Part shown: positions 32,501-43,333 of the stretch, piece by piece | How positions within the stretch are numbered: position 1 is the first letter of the stretch | How the letters are laid out: every line of letters begins with the position of its first letter | Assembly (NCBI GenBank): GCA_018136815.1 | Contig: CM030935.1 | Location: 6,015,071 to 6,076,934, forward strand | Reading direction: 5' to 3' | Source: Isochrysis galbana | Taxonomy: Eukaryota > Haptophyta > Isochrysidales > Isochrysidaceae | DNA length: 61,864 nt | Made by a program: the position numbers and the translations under genes | The notes under the pieces: model-generated | Databases searched by the model: none | What the model saw: the letters and a program-made list of their open reading frames with translations, nothing else | Told to the model about the DNA's origin: nothing

Positions 32501-35500
32501 GGTAAAGAGCACCGCGAAGACGACATCAATGACGAGGAATACCGTCTTGATCGGATGTGTAGAAGGGTAGCCCTGCCAATCCAGCCCAAGTTGTAAGGAG
32601 GAGATCAAGATGAGTACTAGCACTGTGTTGTCAAACGCCTTGTGGTGCATGAGCTTGATGCAGAATCCCCGCACCGGCCCGTCGTGTGAGAAGATGAACA
32701 ACGAGCGGTCTCTTGAGTTTTCGTACTCCTCAAGTACACGCTGCGTCCTCGCCCGGCTCGGCCTCTGCGCCTCGGGGTTTTCCGCTTCAAAAAGTCGACT
32801 TGGCCCGTTCACTAGCCTATCGACGATTGATGTGCGCTTGAACGACGATCGCTTTGCTGCCGACAAATCCTCGGTGCTCGAGGAACGCTTTAGGTAGCCA
32901 CCGAATTCGTACTCAAGTAGCACGTTCATACCCTCGGACGACCTTCCGGATGGGCCTTCAGGGACCGATGGCTCATGGCTCTGCTCCATGTTGGTGATGA
33001 GAATGGCGATGAACATGTTGAACAAGAGCAAATTGCCCACTACGAAGAGCGCTACAAAGTACATCCAGGCTACAGGCAGACGCGCGTTATTCCAGTAGTA
33101 ATAAAATGTCGCTCGGTGTTGCATGAAAAAGATCTCGTTCCAGTTCTCCCCCGAGAGCACCACGAAGATCGAGACAAACGCCATCGAGAAGCTGTCAAAA
33201 GGGTATCGCCCAACCTCCTCATCGTCGCCCCATTCAATATCGTGTAGCTTGAAAGAGCAGGGGAGCGTCTCGGCGGAGTAGTGCAGCAGCGGATTATTAG
33301 CACCTCCAGCGGTGCCGTTGACATACCAGTCGCCCCAGTCCACGCGTACGGGAGTAAAGCCGCCAAAGAACTCCATGCCCAAGAGTGCGAAGATGGACAT
33401 TATGAGGACAAGTAGCAAGAGAAGGTAAAATACGGAGGCGAGCGACTTCAGGAGTGACGCAAAGTAAATTCGAAGCGGCTTCGCCCCACGCACCAACTTG
33501 AGGATCCGTAGCGCCCGGAATGACCGGAGGGCAGAGAAGCCGAAGTCTGGGAGCGTGTAACCCGCGAAGCCAAGGAGGGCCATCCCGAGCTCAATGTCCG
33601 ATATCACCACTATGCTAACGTCGAACAAGTTGAACCTGTCCATCGCAAATACCATCGGGCCCAGCCCGACGAGCTTGATAATTGACTCCAGGTTGAATAC
33701 CAGTGTGAGCGCCGCGTTGAATGACCAGAGTGTCCAGTAGTATGCGGCAGGCTTGTGAGTTGTCATGGGCGATGTCGCATCGAACAAGGAACTGTTCAAA
33801 GGCGGGGACGGCTCGAACCACCAATCGCCCTTACCCGTGTATTGCTCCGGATACGGCGGAAAGTACTCAAAACACATGGAGAGCGTGTTGATCAAGATGA
33901 TGGCGATCATAGTATACTCGAAGCTCGGTGACCGCGCGATCTCCAGACATCTCTGCCGGAACACGCCTCTATGGCGCAGCCGCTGCATGCTCTCCTTCAC
34001 AGCGTGCTCGCCATCCTGTGCGGTCTCATCCGGTTCCTCGTCACCACGCGCAGCCTCTTGCTCGGCAGCATCGAAGCCATCGGTGAGGACGGCAAGGAAC
34101 AGATTAAGAATCACGAAGGAGCCGATGATGACCGCCAGATACTGGAAGAAGAGCGCCCAGTACCTGTCCGCGCCATCGCTCAGGTCGTACATGGTGTCGG
34201 TCCACCCTTCCATCGTGATGGACTGGAAGATAGTGGCGATCGCCTGGACAATGTTGTCGAAGCCGTTGGCGCCGAAGTTGGGGTTGTCGGTGAACGAGCA
34301 GAAGGCGTCCGCAACGGGGCTACCGCCACATAGGCACTGCTCTTCGGAATATTCGGAGCACGTCCAAGTGCTGAGCCCGTTTCCCGCATATCCATGGCCA
34401 CGGCGGAGCGTGTTTTCCCCGAGCGAGAGACAGTGCGACGCATTCTTCCCAGACTTGAAGGCCTGCGTCTCAGGGTCGATGGCATCTCCACAGAGGGGGT
34501 TACATCGAAACCCCGTCTCGCTCCAAGTGCCGTCCCCGTTGGGCGTCCAACACTGATGTCGCAGGCTGGAGGCGAAGAGCTGCACACCAACGATGCCAAA
34601 TATCAGGCAGCATAGCACGAGCACCATGAAGACGCGGCAAATTTGCGGCAGCGAGCTCATGATCGTGTTGACGATCACGCGCATTCCGCGCACCCGTTTG
34701 AGCGCGCGCAGCGGCCTCAGCATGCGAAATAGGCGTAGCACGCTCACTGCCCCCGCACCGCCCGTCCCGGTTGCGGTGAGGATCTGTGAGATGATACCGT
34801 TAGCGACCACAACGAAGTCCAGCCAATTCCAAGCGTCGCCAAAGTAAAGACGCGCTCCTAAAGCGAGCAGCTTGATCATCATCTCGATGAAGAAGCACGA
34901 CAAGAAGAAGATCTCCCAGTATACCTCGAAGCCGCTACGAACAGAAGCCGCAGCAGCATATCAGCTACGCATGAGGCCCGGCCGTGACACGCACATAGAA
35001 GCGGCATGTCCTAAGACGTGTCACGTGTAAAGGGCGCATGTGCTCAGCCTCACCTGCTTCGCGCGACGAACTCATTTAGCATCTTCCAGCTCACTTGGTT
35101 TCCATTGCGATCGAGGGGTCCACAAGTGGGGATACTCAGTCCGACGTCGGCAGGGGTGAGATCGAGCTCCGCTGCTGCTCTTCTTTTCACAGGGTTGTCC
35201 GTCTGTTAAGGCGGGGAGGTGACTCGATGTGAACACATCTTCCAGGATAATTCGCTGTCGGTGGATATTCGTCGAGCAAGGCTGACGCAGCGCTGACGTA
35301 CTACGAGTGAATAGCCCGGTGAGCATCCCGAGTTCGCGCGTTCGAATACTCACCACCATGTACAAGGAGGAAATGATGATGAAGATCATCACCAAGGTGT
35401 GGAAGCGCGCATCATTGTTCACTGCGATGCAGAATCTGCGCGGCTGGCTATCTCGATCTATGCAGTACCACACCTGCATGCGCAGCGGGGATTCACGCGA

Positions 35501-35724
35501 ATCAACCTCACCCAAACTGGATAGTGCACTGCGCTGCGCCACCTTACCTTCTGTGGGTACTCAAATTCCTTCTCTTGCCTTTGGCCTTGACGTTGCTCCA
35601 CCTCTGAGTTGTGCCGCTCCACCTGAGCACGAATGACGTACTCGGCAATGCTCGAAGGAGCGAGCTGCAACAAATCTTCCGGGTCTGGCATTCTAGCATT
35701 AGGTCTGTCTGCCCCTGGATCCAT
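29558..35724 (-). CDS. Four-domain voltage-gated cation channel, EEEE filter (Cav-type)
   Basis: Four exons fit in phase: 35724-35548 (5' end uncertain), 35473-35354, 35202-35054 and a 5.4-kb exon 34934-29558; 1940 aa. Introns of 74, 151 and 119 bp have GTAAGG, GTGAGT and GTGAGG donors and fall before or inside the first voltage-sensor helices. Four S4 helices are Arg-rich (LRLFRMLRPLRALKRVRG, LRSFRALRILKLVRG, LRVLRALRPLRLIAR, LRLFRVVRILRILRTAKQLR). Pore loops read SITMEGWT, VLSGENWN, ALLENWPN and SITGESFN, so the filter is E-E-E-E (about residues 391, 745, 1197, 1557), predicting Ca2+ selectivity. After domain IV come an EF-hand-like region and an IQ-like AERLQRRWRGY, the usual calmodulin site. 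It should sit in the plasma or ciliary membrane. The first in-frame ATG after an upstream stop is at 35724, but a further 5' exon is possible. Confidence 0.93.
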
Positions 35725-35790
35725 TCTGAGCTGGACCCCCACACGGCTGATCTCTGGTGATGTGCCACTGGGGGGTTCTGGCACCACCAC

Positions 35791-36634
35791 CTCGCTGCCT
35801 GCCTCTGCTGTGCTCTTCTACGTGACCGGGGAAAGGGGGGGAGGGGGAGGGGGGAGGGGGGTGCGTCCGTCAGCAGAGGTCGCCCTCAGGCACGCGGCCG
35901 CAGCCGCGCTGCTAGAGCTCGTTTGGTCTCTTCTGGGGGAGGGGGGCGTGAGGGGGGGAGGGGGGGGGGGGAGGGGGGAGGCTGCGGCAGGGCCGTGGTG
36001 GCAGCTGCTGCGGCGGCGGCAGAGTGCGGAGCGGAAGCGAGGCGTGGGACGTGCACGGACACATGACCACTCACCCTCATGCCTCCACGAGGCGTAGAGG
36101 CGCGTGCTGCCAGCAGAGAGTGGAAGAGAGGCCACCGGCGCACCGTCGCGTCTCAACTCCTCCGCCAGCAGCGTCGGGCCGCTAGTAGTTCCCCCTCTCG
36201 CTCCACCAGCCTCTTCCCTCTCTCCTCGCTGCTTTCTTCTCTACCTACGGGGTTCCCCCCGCACCTCCCCTTCTCTCACACTCCGGCGTTGGCGAAACCG
36301 CCGTTTCGAGCCGCCGCTCGCACCCGATTGTACTCTGTACTATTTACTCCACTCCGCTCTCTACCAAGAAGCCGAGAACAGCACGTCTCCATGAACACAC
36401 GACACACGAAAACACGTAGTAGTACGAGATACTAGATACTAGAGATAAAGTATGGATGATGAAATCATACCAAACGGGAGAGTGCAGACTCGCAGGTAGA
36501 AAATGAATGCGTTCTAACGTCTAAAAATCTCAACAAAATTCCATGCTCATACTCCGTGCCCAGCCAATTCCTGAGCGCGCGTTGAAGGCTGGCACGGCGT
36601 TCTTCGAAGCCCTCACAGCCCCCACTGCAGCTCC
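35791..36634. other. Intergenic between divergent genes, purine/pyrimidine-rich
   Basis: Poly-G and GGGGGAGG runs at 35828-36000 and a CT-rich stretch around 36190-36260. It lies between the minus-strand channel gene and the plus-strand SAP-like gene, so it may hold both promoters or a missing 5' exon of the channel. Confidence 0.45.
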
Positions 36635-37706
36635 ATGGAGACAAGAGTGGCGTCAGAGGCAGGGGCATGCACAACCCCAACTTCCATCCGCGGGTCGACC
36701 CAGCCCGCGAGCAACCCAGAAGCCCCTCCACCTGCATCGCCGATAGCCATCGCGATCGGCGACGTCGCAGAAGTTGTTCTTCGTGAGGAGGGGGAGGCAG
36801 GAGGGGCGAGTTCCGGGCGCCCCAGGCGTCGAGCGGCCGCTCAGGTATCATACATAGGCGGGGGGCGCGTGGCTCCGCAGGAGGACACCAAGGAGCGCGC
36901 GCTGAAGGCCATCCGCTGCTGGTACCATCCAGACACCGACCGCGGCAGGGCTGACGGACCAGCTGCATTGGCAGGTGTTGCAGAACGCTGGTGGCCGCGG
37001 ACCACCTACCGCGCCGAGTGAAGGCAATGGCTCCGAGAGCGACGGCGGGTCGTCGGGTTCAAGCACAGATGGGCTTGAAGAGGAGGGGGGGGAGGGGGAG
37101 GCAGGCAGCAGTGCTGCACACGGCAGTTCGTCTGCGCGGCCTGCTGGCGCAGGGCGTGGGAGCGGTAGGCCTCGAAAGAAGCAGCGCTTCTCAACGGGGG
37201 TCTTCCTCGAGATGGGGCCAATAACATACGGTGAGGGCTTAGAAGTCGCCCGGAAGGAGCACGCGCGGCTAGCTGAATTGAAAGAAGGTAAGAAAGCTCG
37301 AGCGGCTCACCGCAAAGCGGCGGAGGAGCAGAGAACACTGGGCCGAAAGGTGGCAGCGCGCGCGGATGCGGCCAAATTGTGGGCAATTGATGGCGACGCC
37401 TCACGTCTGAAGAAGCACGAGTTAATGGACTTGCTCAACGAGGTAGGCGCGAGCGGCGGCGCATTCAAGCCCATGGATGGGAAGAAGGAAAAGCTGCTTC
37501 CGGTTTTTGAGGCGCATGTGCAAAAGGCGGGTTGTTGGGAGGCTATTGTGACTGTGTTGTGGGACCCTCCTACGGATGAGTTGGACACGCAAGGGCGAAA
37601 GCGTTCGCCACCACGGGCACCCGCATCCGGTGCAGCACCTGTACCAGGCGTTGCGGTAGGGGTAGGGGGTGCATTTGCATTGGATGGAGATGGCATGCAG
37701 TCTTAG
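36635..37706 (+). CDS. Probable nuclear/DNA-binding protein with SAP-like helix pair
   Basis: Exon 1 36635-36844 (70 codons) joins in phase to exon 2 36975-37706 through a 130-bp intron (GTATCA donor, GGCAG acceptor), giving 313 aa. Without the intron the two frames only overlap out of phase. The middle is acidic/Ser-rich, then a basic RPRKKQR patch that could be a nuclear signal, an Ala/Lys-rich helix (ELKEGKKARAAHRKAAEEQ) and LKKHELMDLLNEVGASGG followed by DGKKEKLLPVF, which resembles a SAP-type motif. The C-terminus is Pro/Ala/Gly-rich. A LINE fragment lies about 400 bp downstream, so it could instead be a transposon-borne protein. Confidence 0.5.
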
Positions 37707-38109
37707 GATAAAGGACCAGCACCACCCAGGACGAACCACCGAACCACCAGGCATGCCTTATGGCAGAGGCCTCTCCCACCCTGGGGACGGCCGCGCTGCC
37801 TCGGCAGCGCGGCCCGAGACCGGGTGGCCCTTATGGGCACAAACTCAACATCTGCATCATTACGCACAACCACACAGACCCACCAACACTGCAACATAAG
37901 GCCACACAGAAGGAGAAATGCTGGGTTGTGTCATGGGACACACACCACACTCCTCTGCCAACTGCCCGCTTGGACCCGCCCTCAGTCTCACCACTCCCGA
38001 CCGCCCCTGCCATGCAGGAGCCACCCTCGGATGAAGAACAAGGTTACACGGAGTCAGACGCAACATACGAGCTGTCCTTCCACCAGGAGGGAGACTATAC
38101 CTTCATGGA

Positions 38110-38700
38110 CGCCACGGTCGTCCCATGTAAAAGCACTCCAGGCTAAATGGATCTTGAACTACCTAAACGCGAGAAAGGCACTATGGAAACACGCGCTCGA
38201 TGCTTGGTTCTGTCGAACCGGACTAGGGAGAGGAGCAGTCCTCTCCACGATCCCCACGAAAACATTGACGGGAAGTATCAGGGGAAACCCGGCGCTCCCA
38301 GTCTTCTGGAAGGAGGCGATTACTAACTTCAGGGAACTCGACATACAACCCTCCTTCCTTACACGGGAAGGCGCGCTATCGCAGCCAATATGGCACAATC
38401 CCCACATCCCGCCCCCAAAAGTGCGCGCCCCGTGGGCGCGCCTATGGGAAGCGTTGCACACCAACGTAATACATAACGTATTCGAAGACGGCGCTTTTAC
38501 AACGCCGTATAGCAAAGAAGATTGCTCGGCATATCTCGAACACCTACCCGAAACGTTCATTCACGAGGGACGCTCGATACACAAAAAAGATTTTCTCGAC
38601 TCGTGGGACGAGATAGTCGGCCACGCAACGCGGGTGATAGAGCGTTCGAAAGAGCGCCCGCCCTCAGCCACTGAAGGACAAAAGACGCACGACGCCAACA
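38110..38700 (+). pseudogene. 5'-truncated non-LTR retrotransposon (LINE) ORF2 C-terminal region
   Basis: A plus-strand frame carries the region that follows the reverse transcriptase domain in L1-like elements: KALQAKWILNYLNARKALWK, then ALDAWFCRTGLGRGAVLST, PVFWKEAITNFRELD and SQPIWHNPHI. Neither the RT catalytic boxes nor an endonuclease is present, as expected of a 5'-truncated insertion. It runs up to the 3' end of the convergent minus-strand gene. Confidence 0.75.
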
Positions 38701-38707
38701 CCCCGCC

Positions 38708-39352
38708 TCAAAGACCGGGGACCGAGCCACAGAACAAAGAGGTCAGAGTTTGTGAAGACGAAAAATACATCAGCAAGCTAAACAATATATGGCTACCCAT
38801 TCCACGTACGCGCTTCTGGCCCTTTGCCCGCTCCACGCACCCTTGCCACGCACGAAGCTGGAATGTGAAGGCCATCGCGCGGCGCTCCTTGTCGGGAATC
38901 GCGTGCCTGTTGAGCTGCGCGCGAAGGGCGTCGCACGCGGCACTTGACGGCATGCTTCCAGCACTGCCTGCTTCAATAATTGACTTCCACGCTTCTTGCA
39001 GCGATTCGTAGGTCACTGCCTCCTCGTTTTCGATCAGAGCGGCCGTGAGCGACGCTGCGGCGGCTGCGGCGGCCTGCTGCTGCTTCTCACGCTTGTCCAT
39101 ATCGATGAGTGCGCGCGCAGCGGGGTCGGCCTTCAACTCTTTCAAAATTTTGTACGTGCAGTACTCGCTCGCCTCGGAGAGCGTTGACTGCTGCAGGGCC
39201 TGCCTTACCGAGCTGAATCGTCCCGTGAGCATGGATATGGCGGCCTCCCGCGATGCTTGCTCCTTCTTGCTTGGTGGTGCGTACGTGTCTGTGGCTGTGT
39301 GGTCGGGTGTGGTCGCCTCTTGAGCTGCCTCCAAGGGCGGAGCTTCCGACAT
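38708..39352 (-). CDS. Hypothetical alpha-helical protein (214 aa)
   Basis: A single frame from ATG 39352 (MSEAPPLEAAQEATTPDHTA) to 38708. The N-terminus is disordered; the body is helical and charged (REAAISMLTGRFSSVRQALQ, DMDKREKQQQAAAAAAASLT, YESLQEAWKSIIEAGSAGSM, DKERRAMAFTFQLRAWQGCV). A poly-Ala run follows Gln repeats. The last ~30 residues are hydrophobic and aromatic and lie against the LINE fragment, so the native C-terminus may have been replaced by the insertion. The frame is open upstream of the ATG without another ATG. No family recognised. It is divergent from the ankyrin gene, with 450 bp between the starts. Confidence 0.6.
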   Translation of the reverse strand: MSEAPPLEAAQEATTPDHTATDTYAPPSKKEQASREAAISMLTGRFSSVRQALQQSTLSEASEYCTYKILKELKADPAARALIDMDKREKQQQAAAAAAASLTAALIENEEAVTYESLQEAWKSIIEAGSAGSMPSSAACDALRAQLNRHAIPDKERRAMAFTFQLRAWQGCVERAKGQKRVRGMGSHILFSLLMYFSSSQTLTSLFCGSVPGL

Positions 39353-39802
39353 GTCTTGACAGATAAAGGCGGGAAACTCTGCCCTTTGTCTTTTCAATAT
39401 ATATACGATATAACTCAATATCAATACAGTATACACGAGGGCTCTGCGCTGGAATCGCGTTCGGGCGACAAGCTCGCGGTATTCACTTAAACAGCACGAT
39501 TTATCCAATATCGCGGGGTTTGCACAACGTGTCGAGATGAAGCGGAGCGGAGGGGACGGGAGGGCGATCTCGCCCTCGCCAGGGGGGGAGGGGGCTGAGA
39601 GTCCCGGAGGGGCGGGGAAGAGAGCGGAACGCCAGACTTTAACAATGTCAGATTTTTAGCAACGAGGGGTACATAGTCCATGTGGTGTCGATGGTTTTGA
39701 AGAGAGAAAACGTAGGAATATATTTAGCTATATCAGGTGTGAATCCACCGTTGTCGTGGATCGATTGTGGAGCGAGCGGACCGATTTTCTGGTCCACCCG
39801 CG

Positions 39803-40246
39803 ATGGCGGCGTCGGGCGAGCCTACTGACGAGCTGGGGGACACCGAGCTGATCCGCGCGTGCAAGGCGGGCGCAGTGGCTCGGGTGAAAGAGCTGGCGGC
39901 GGCCGGTGCCAACCTCGAGGCCACCGACAAGTGGGGCCGGACTGGGCTCATGTGGGCCGCGAGAGAGGGCCACGCAGATGTGGCGGCCGCGCTCATCGCC
40001 AAGGGCGCCAAGCTAGACACACTAGACGCTTACGGCCAGACGGCATACGTGTGGTCTAAATTGAAAGAGAACCGGGATGTGGCCGATCTACTTCTGGACG
40101 CGGGGGCCATGTTTCTTCTCGATGGCGAGGGCAAGCTCATCCCGCGCGACATGGCCAAAGAGAACTCGCCAGAGGTGAAGGAGCTCAGGGAAAAGCTCAA
40201 GGCCGCCGGCAACATGGAGCACAGTAAAGGGTTACGCGCAGAATGA
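39803..40246 (+). CDS. Small ankyrin-repeat protein
   Basis: ATG at 39803 (MAASGEPTDELGDTELIRAC) to a stop at 40246, 147 aa, no intron. Ankyrin repeats are clear: DTELIRACKAGAVARVKELA, then DKWGRTGLMWAAREGHADVA, then a diverged DAYGQTAYVWSKLKENRDVA. The C-terminus ends in a charged helix (SPEVKELREKLKAAGNM). Ankyrin repeats bind other proteins; the partner is unknown. The frame is open upstream but the first ATG is here. Confidence 0.85.
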   Translation: MAASGEPTDELGDTELIRACKAGAVARVKELAAAGANLEATDKWGRTGLMWAAREGHADVAAALIAKGAKLDTLDAYGQTAYVWSKLKENRDVADLLLDAGAMFLLDGEGKLIPRDMAKENSPEVKELREKLKAAGNMEHSKGLRAE

Positions 40247-41452
40247 GGACTAAAATGTTGTTGACGAAATCGATCTGTGTGCCACGCGAGATCGGCGCGG
40301 CGTGGCTCTACTGGTTCGTGGGTCGGGGGCACAGGTGCCGGACGCCAAGGTACTGGCGCATCACGTCCTCAGGTACTGAAGGTGGTTTACAGGGTGGGTG
40401 GGAATAGAGAAGGGTGCAGGGTGCTCGCGGTCCACGTGTCGTGAGCAAGTGTCACGATGCATGAAAGTGTACAGGCGCATTAGCTGAGGATTGGGGGAAA
40501 TGTGCGTAGGCGTGAGGGCTTGTGGCATGCTCGTCGCATATGCTATGTGTGCATGTGCCCGTCCGTGTTAATTGCGAGAGTTAAAAACGGACTCAGGGCC
40601 GATGGCGGCGGTCGCGTGACCACCCTCTGAGGGGGGCACCGGCTGCCAAGGGCCCGGGCCCTATGCTCCCAGGACAAGGCGCGTAAGGGTGGGGTTGAGG
40701 TTGGTTGTGGGTTGCCTTCATCCTTCATTTTCATTCGGCACCACGTACGTACGCCACCACTACCACTACCACCAGACGTAGAATTTTATTTCACTCTTCT
40801 CCTTTTCATCAAATATCAAACGTCCTGGGGGGTGGCCACATTATCGGCTTAAAGTGGTGGGGGCGGGAGCGATTCTAATGTAATTGGTGATTCGAATGGT
40901 CGTGAAGAGATGTGAACTGGCACGGGCGGAGGCGGAGGGCTGGCAGCTGAGTTGGCATTTGACATTTTACAGAATTTGAATTTCCCGCGCGCCCAACCGC
41001 AACAGCCACGCCAAGCGCAACCGAGTCGAGCGCAAACTGTTGTTCCGAACTCGAACTCGGTCCCTCTCCATCTCCATCGTGTCGCATCCGCGATCGACTT
41101 CTGACCTTGCACCTTTGTGCTCAATCGATCTTGTTTGCCGCGGAGTTTTACTGGTAACTTGTAGAACTCTTCACTCGTAACTCGCCCTCGCTCCTTGCCG
41201 TCGCGCCCCTTTGTGGCCTGTCTCGCTCCTGTTTCGCTCCTTCGCACCTTGGGCCTTGCTCTGCCTTTGGTCCCTCCTTGCTGTCGTTCCCCCGCGCTCG
41301 CTCTCGCCCTCGTCGTAGGTGTTCGTCGCTGCGGACTTTTCCCCCCGCGCGAAGCCTACCCTCTCGCCCCTCCCGGTTTACGCACGTAGATTCCCTCCTT
41401 ACTTTCTACCTACTCGTTCGCGGTAACCGCCGTTCGCCGTCGGAACCTCGAG
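40247..41452. other. Intergenic; left flank of a TIR-bounded retroelement fragment
   Basis: No host gene recognised. At 41081-41098 lies GTCGCATCCGCGATCGAC, inverted at 42508-42525, bracketing the gypsy chimera. Confidence 0.45.
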
Positions 41453-42298
41453 TTGCACCCTCTTAGCGAGCCCGTTACGATCCCGGGCAAATCCAGAGGC
41501 ACCTTCGCCGTCTGCATCCCCCTCGAGCTTCGCGAGTCACACCCTCATTCCGCGGTGCTCGTGGATCGCCTCCCCTCGCGTGATGGCCTCGACTCTCCCC
41601 CTCTTGTCGCTACGAGTGTGGAGACCCCTAGCGATAAGGGTGAGGTCCTAGTCACCGTCTGGAACCTCTCAACCCGCCCGGTCACCCTGCCAGCCTACTC
41701 TCCGGTGGCCTCCGCTCACGTGGAAATTGTACTTCACGAGGCTACTCAGACTCACTGCTCTACCGACGCCGATCCCGAAGCTGCACTAACCGAAGCGCAA
41801 CGCGCCCTCCTAGATTCGATTAACATTGACCCAGACCAAGACAAGCAGTTGACCCCTGACCAGCTCGGCCAGGTTCGTCGCCTGCTGGCCCGCCACATCG
41901 ACGCCTTCGCACTCGACCCCAAGAACCCCAAGCACACGCATGTCATGGAGGTCGAACTTCCGCTACTCCCCGGCGCCACGGCTCACCGCCACGCTCCTTC
42001 TAAGATGGGAGACGAAGGACGCGCCATCGTTGAAAAGCACGTCGCCGTCGCGTACCTCTGCATGGAATACATCATGGCGGTCGCGTACGCTGAAACGAAT
42101 CCCATGGTGCAAGTGCACCGAGCAGCTGGCAAACTCTACATGGAGAACAAGAAGGCCGTCCTCGCACGCGTCACGGACCTCGCCACACAAGATCAGCCAA
42201 GCGACATCGTCGCCTGCCAGCAGAACGACATCGACAATAGGATCGAGGAAGAGGGATGTGAGAAAAAGACGAAGAAGATGAAAACTCAGCCCGCGTAG
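41453..42298 (+). pseudogene. Ty3/gypsy protease-RT linker fused to an unrelated tail
   Basis: Frame containing IPGKSRGTFAVCIPLELRES and NLSTRPVTLPAYSPVASAHV, the usual region between protease and reverse transcriptase in gypsy Pol, then LLARHIDAFALDPKNPKHTH and HRHAPSKMGDEGRAIVEKH, the start of RT. At about 42045 the RT homology ends and the frame continues with YMENKKAVLARVTDLATQDQ and a Lys-rich end to a stop at 42298. The tail does not belong to RT. The part before 41453 has no ATG in this frame, so this is a truncated chimera. Confidence 0.7.
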
Positions 42299-43333
42299 AT
42301 GGGGGTATTGAGAGGGGGGGGGGAGCGTGATTAGCTTTGTACTCATCTTTCTAATAATACTATTGTGGCTACCTAAAAAGAAAACAAGCACGAAAAAATC
42401 ACCTGGCCCTCTTTTGACGGAACGCGACTTTGTAGGATCCTGCGACGGTGACCAGCCTACAAAGAGGGGACGTAGCAACGCAGACAACTTCTAAAACAAA
42501 AGGGTCGATCGCGGATGCGACAGACAGAGTGGCATGCATGATTTCACAGACGAAGTGGCTTTCTCTCAGCGAGCACGTTCGATGGCATCGTACAAATGGG
42601 CAAATGTTTACCTCACAATGTTCCCTCACTTGCAGTAGGCCGCATGTCGTCTTCTCGCATTGTCATGTTCTGCGTCCGGTTGTGAGCGTTCTTGGTCTGT
42701 GCAAGATTGGATCCATTCCAAGAAAAGGAATAGGTTGTAGGTTGGGGCAGACTGTAGTGCGGAAAGGTTGGTGAGGTGTCACACCAATCTTCTCCTCGAT
42801 GATTTGTTGTTGGATTGGGAGTCTCGTGTTTTGCCTTGGGAGTTGGAGATGGTTGTGGATGAACCCGAGTCTGAAGAGTAACACTTACACTTACTGCTTA
42901 GCTAGTATAACTTTATAATATTAGTATCACTAGTTTTATTTTGACCTGTTACGGAACTATTGCGACCTGTTAACATGTCCTCTTAACAGCAACAGGCCCC
43001 CGAAACCTGTTAACCTTGTACCTGTTGTCCCATCTAGGCATGTTGTTAGCGTGTGGGCTTCTCTTCGGTTCTACATTCCTCTTACACCACTCCCATCCAC
43101 ACCACCACAGCCAAAGCCCCCCCCCCCCCCCCCGCCACAAAGGGCTTGGCAAGCAAGGCCACAACAGCGGGAATAGACAGGGAACAGGCCAATGACAAGG
43201 ATGGTGGCCTCGCAGTGTGAGCAATGCGCGTGAATCGCCAAGCTTGGCAAAGCGCTGACCTCGGCATAACCTCGGCAGTATCAAAATCCAAGGCCCTTGA
43301 ATGCTCAAGGAAAGCCCTGCTCTGTGATTCTCG
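42299..43333. other. Non-coding region; possible decayed exon near 42730-42882
   Basis: Contains poly-G and poly-C runs and, at 42940-43025, several ACCTGTTA(A) motifs like those at 28330-28480. A plus-strand segment ending at 42882 encodes LLLDWESRVLPWELEMVVDE with a TTGTAG acceptor-like site before it, but no complete gene could be assembled. Confidence 0.35.

Noticed and set aside
36880..36950. HPD motif of a J-domain in the frame at 36635
   Set aside because: The HPD residues fall in the inferred 130-bp intron, and surrounding J-domain helices are absent.
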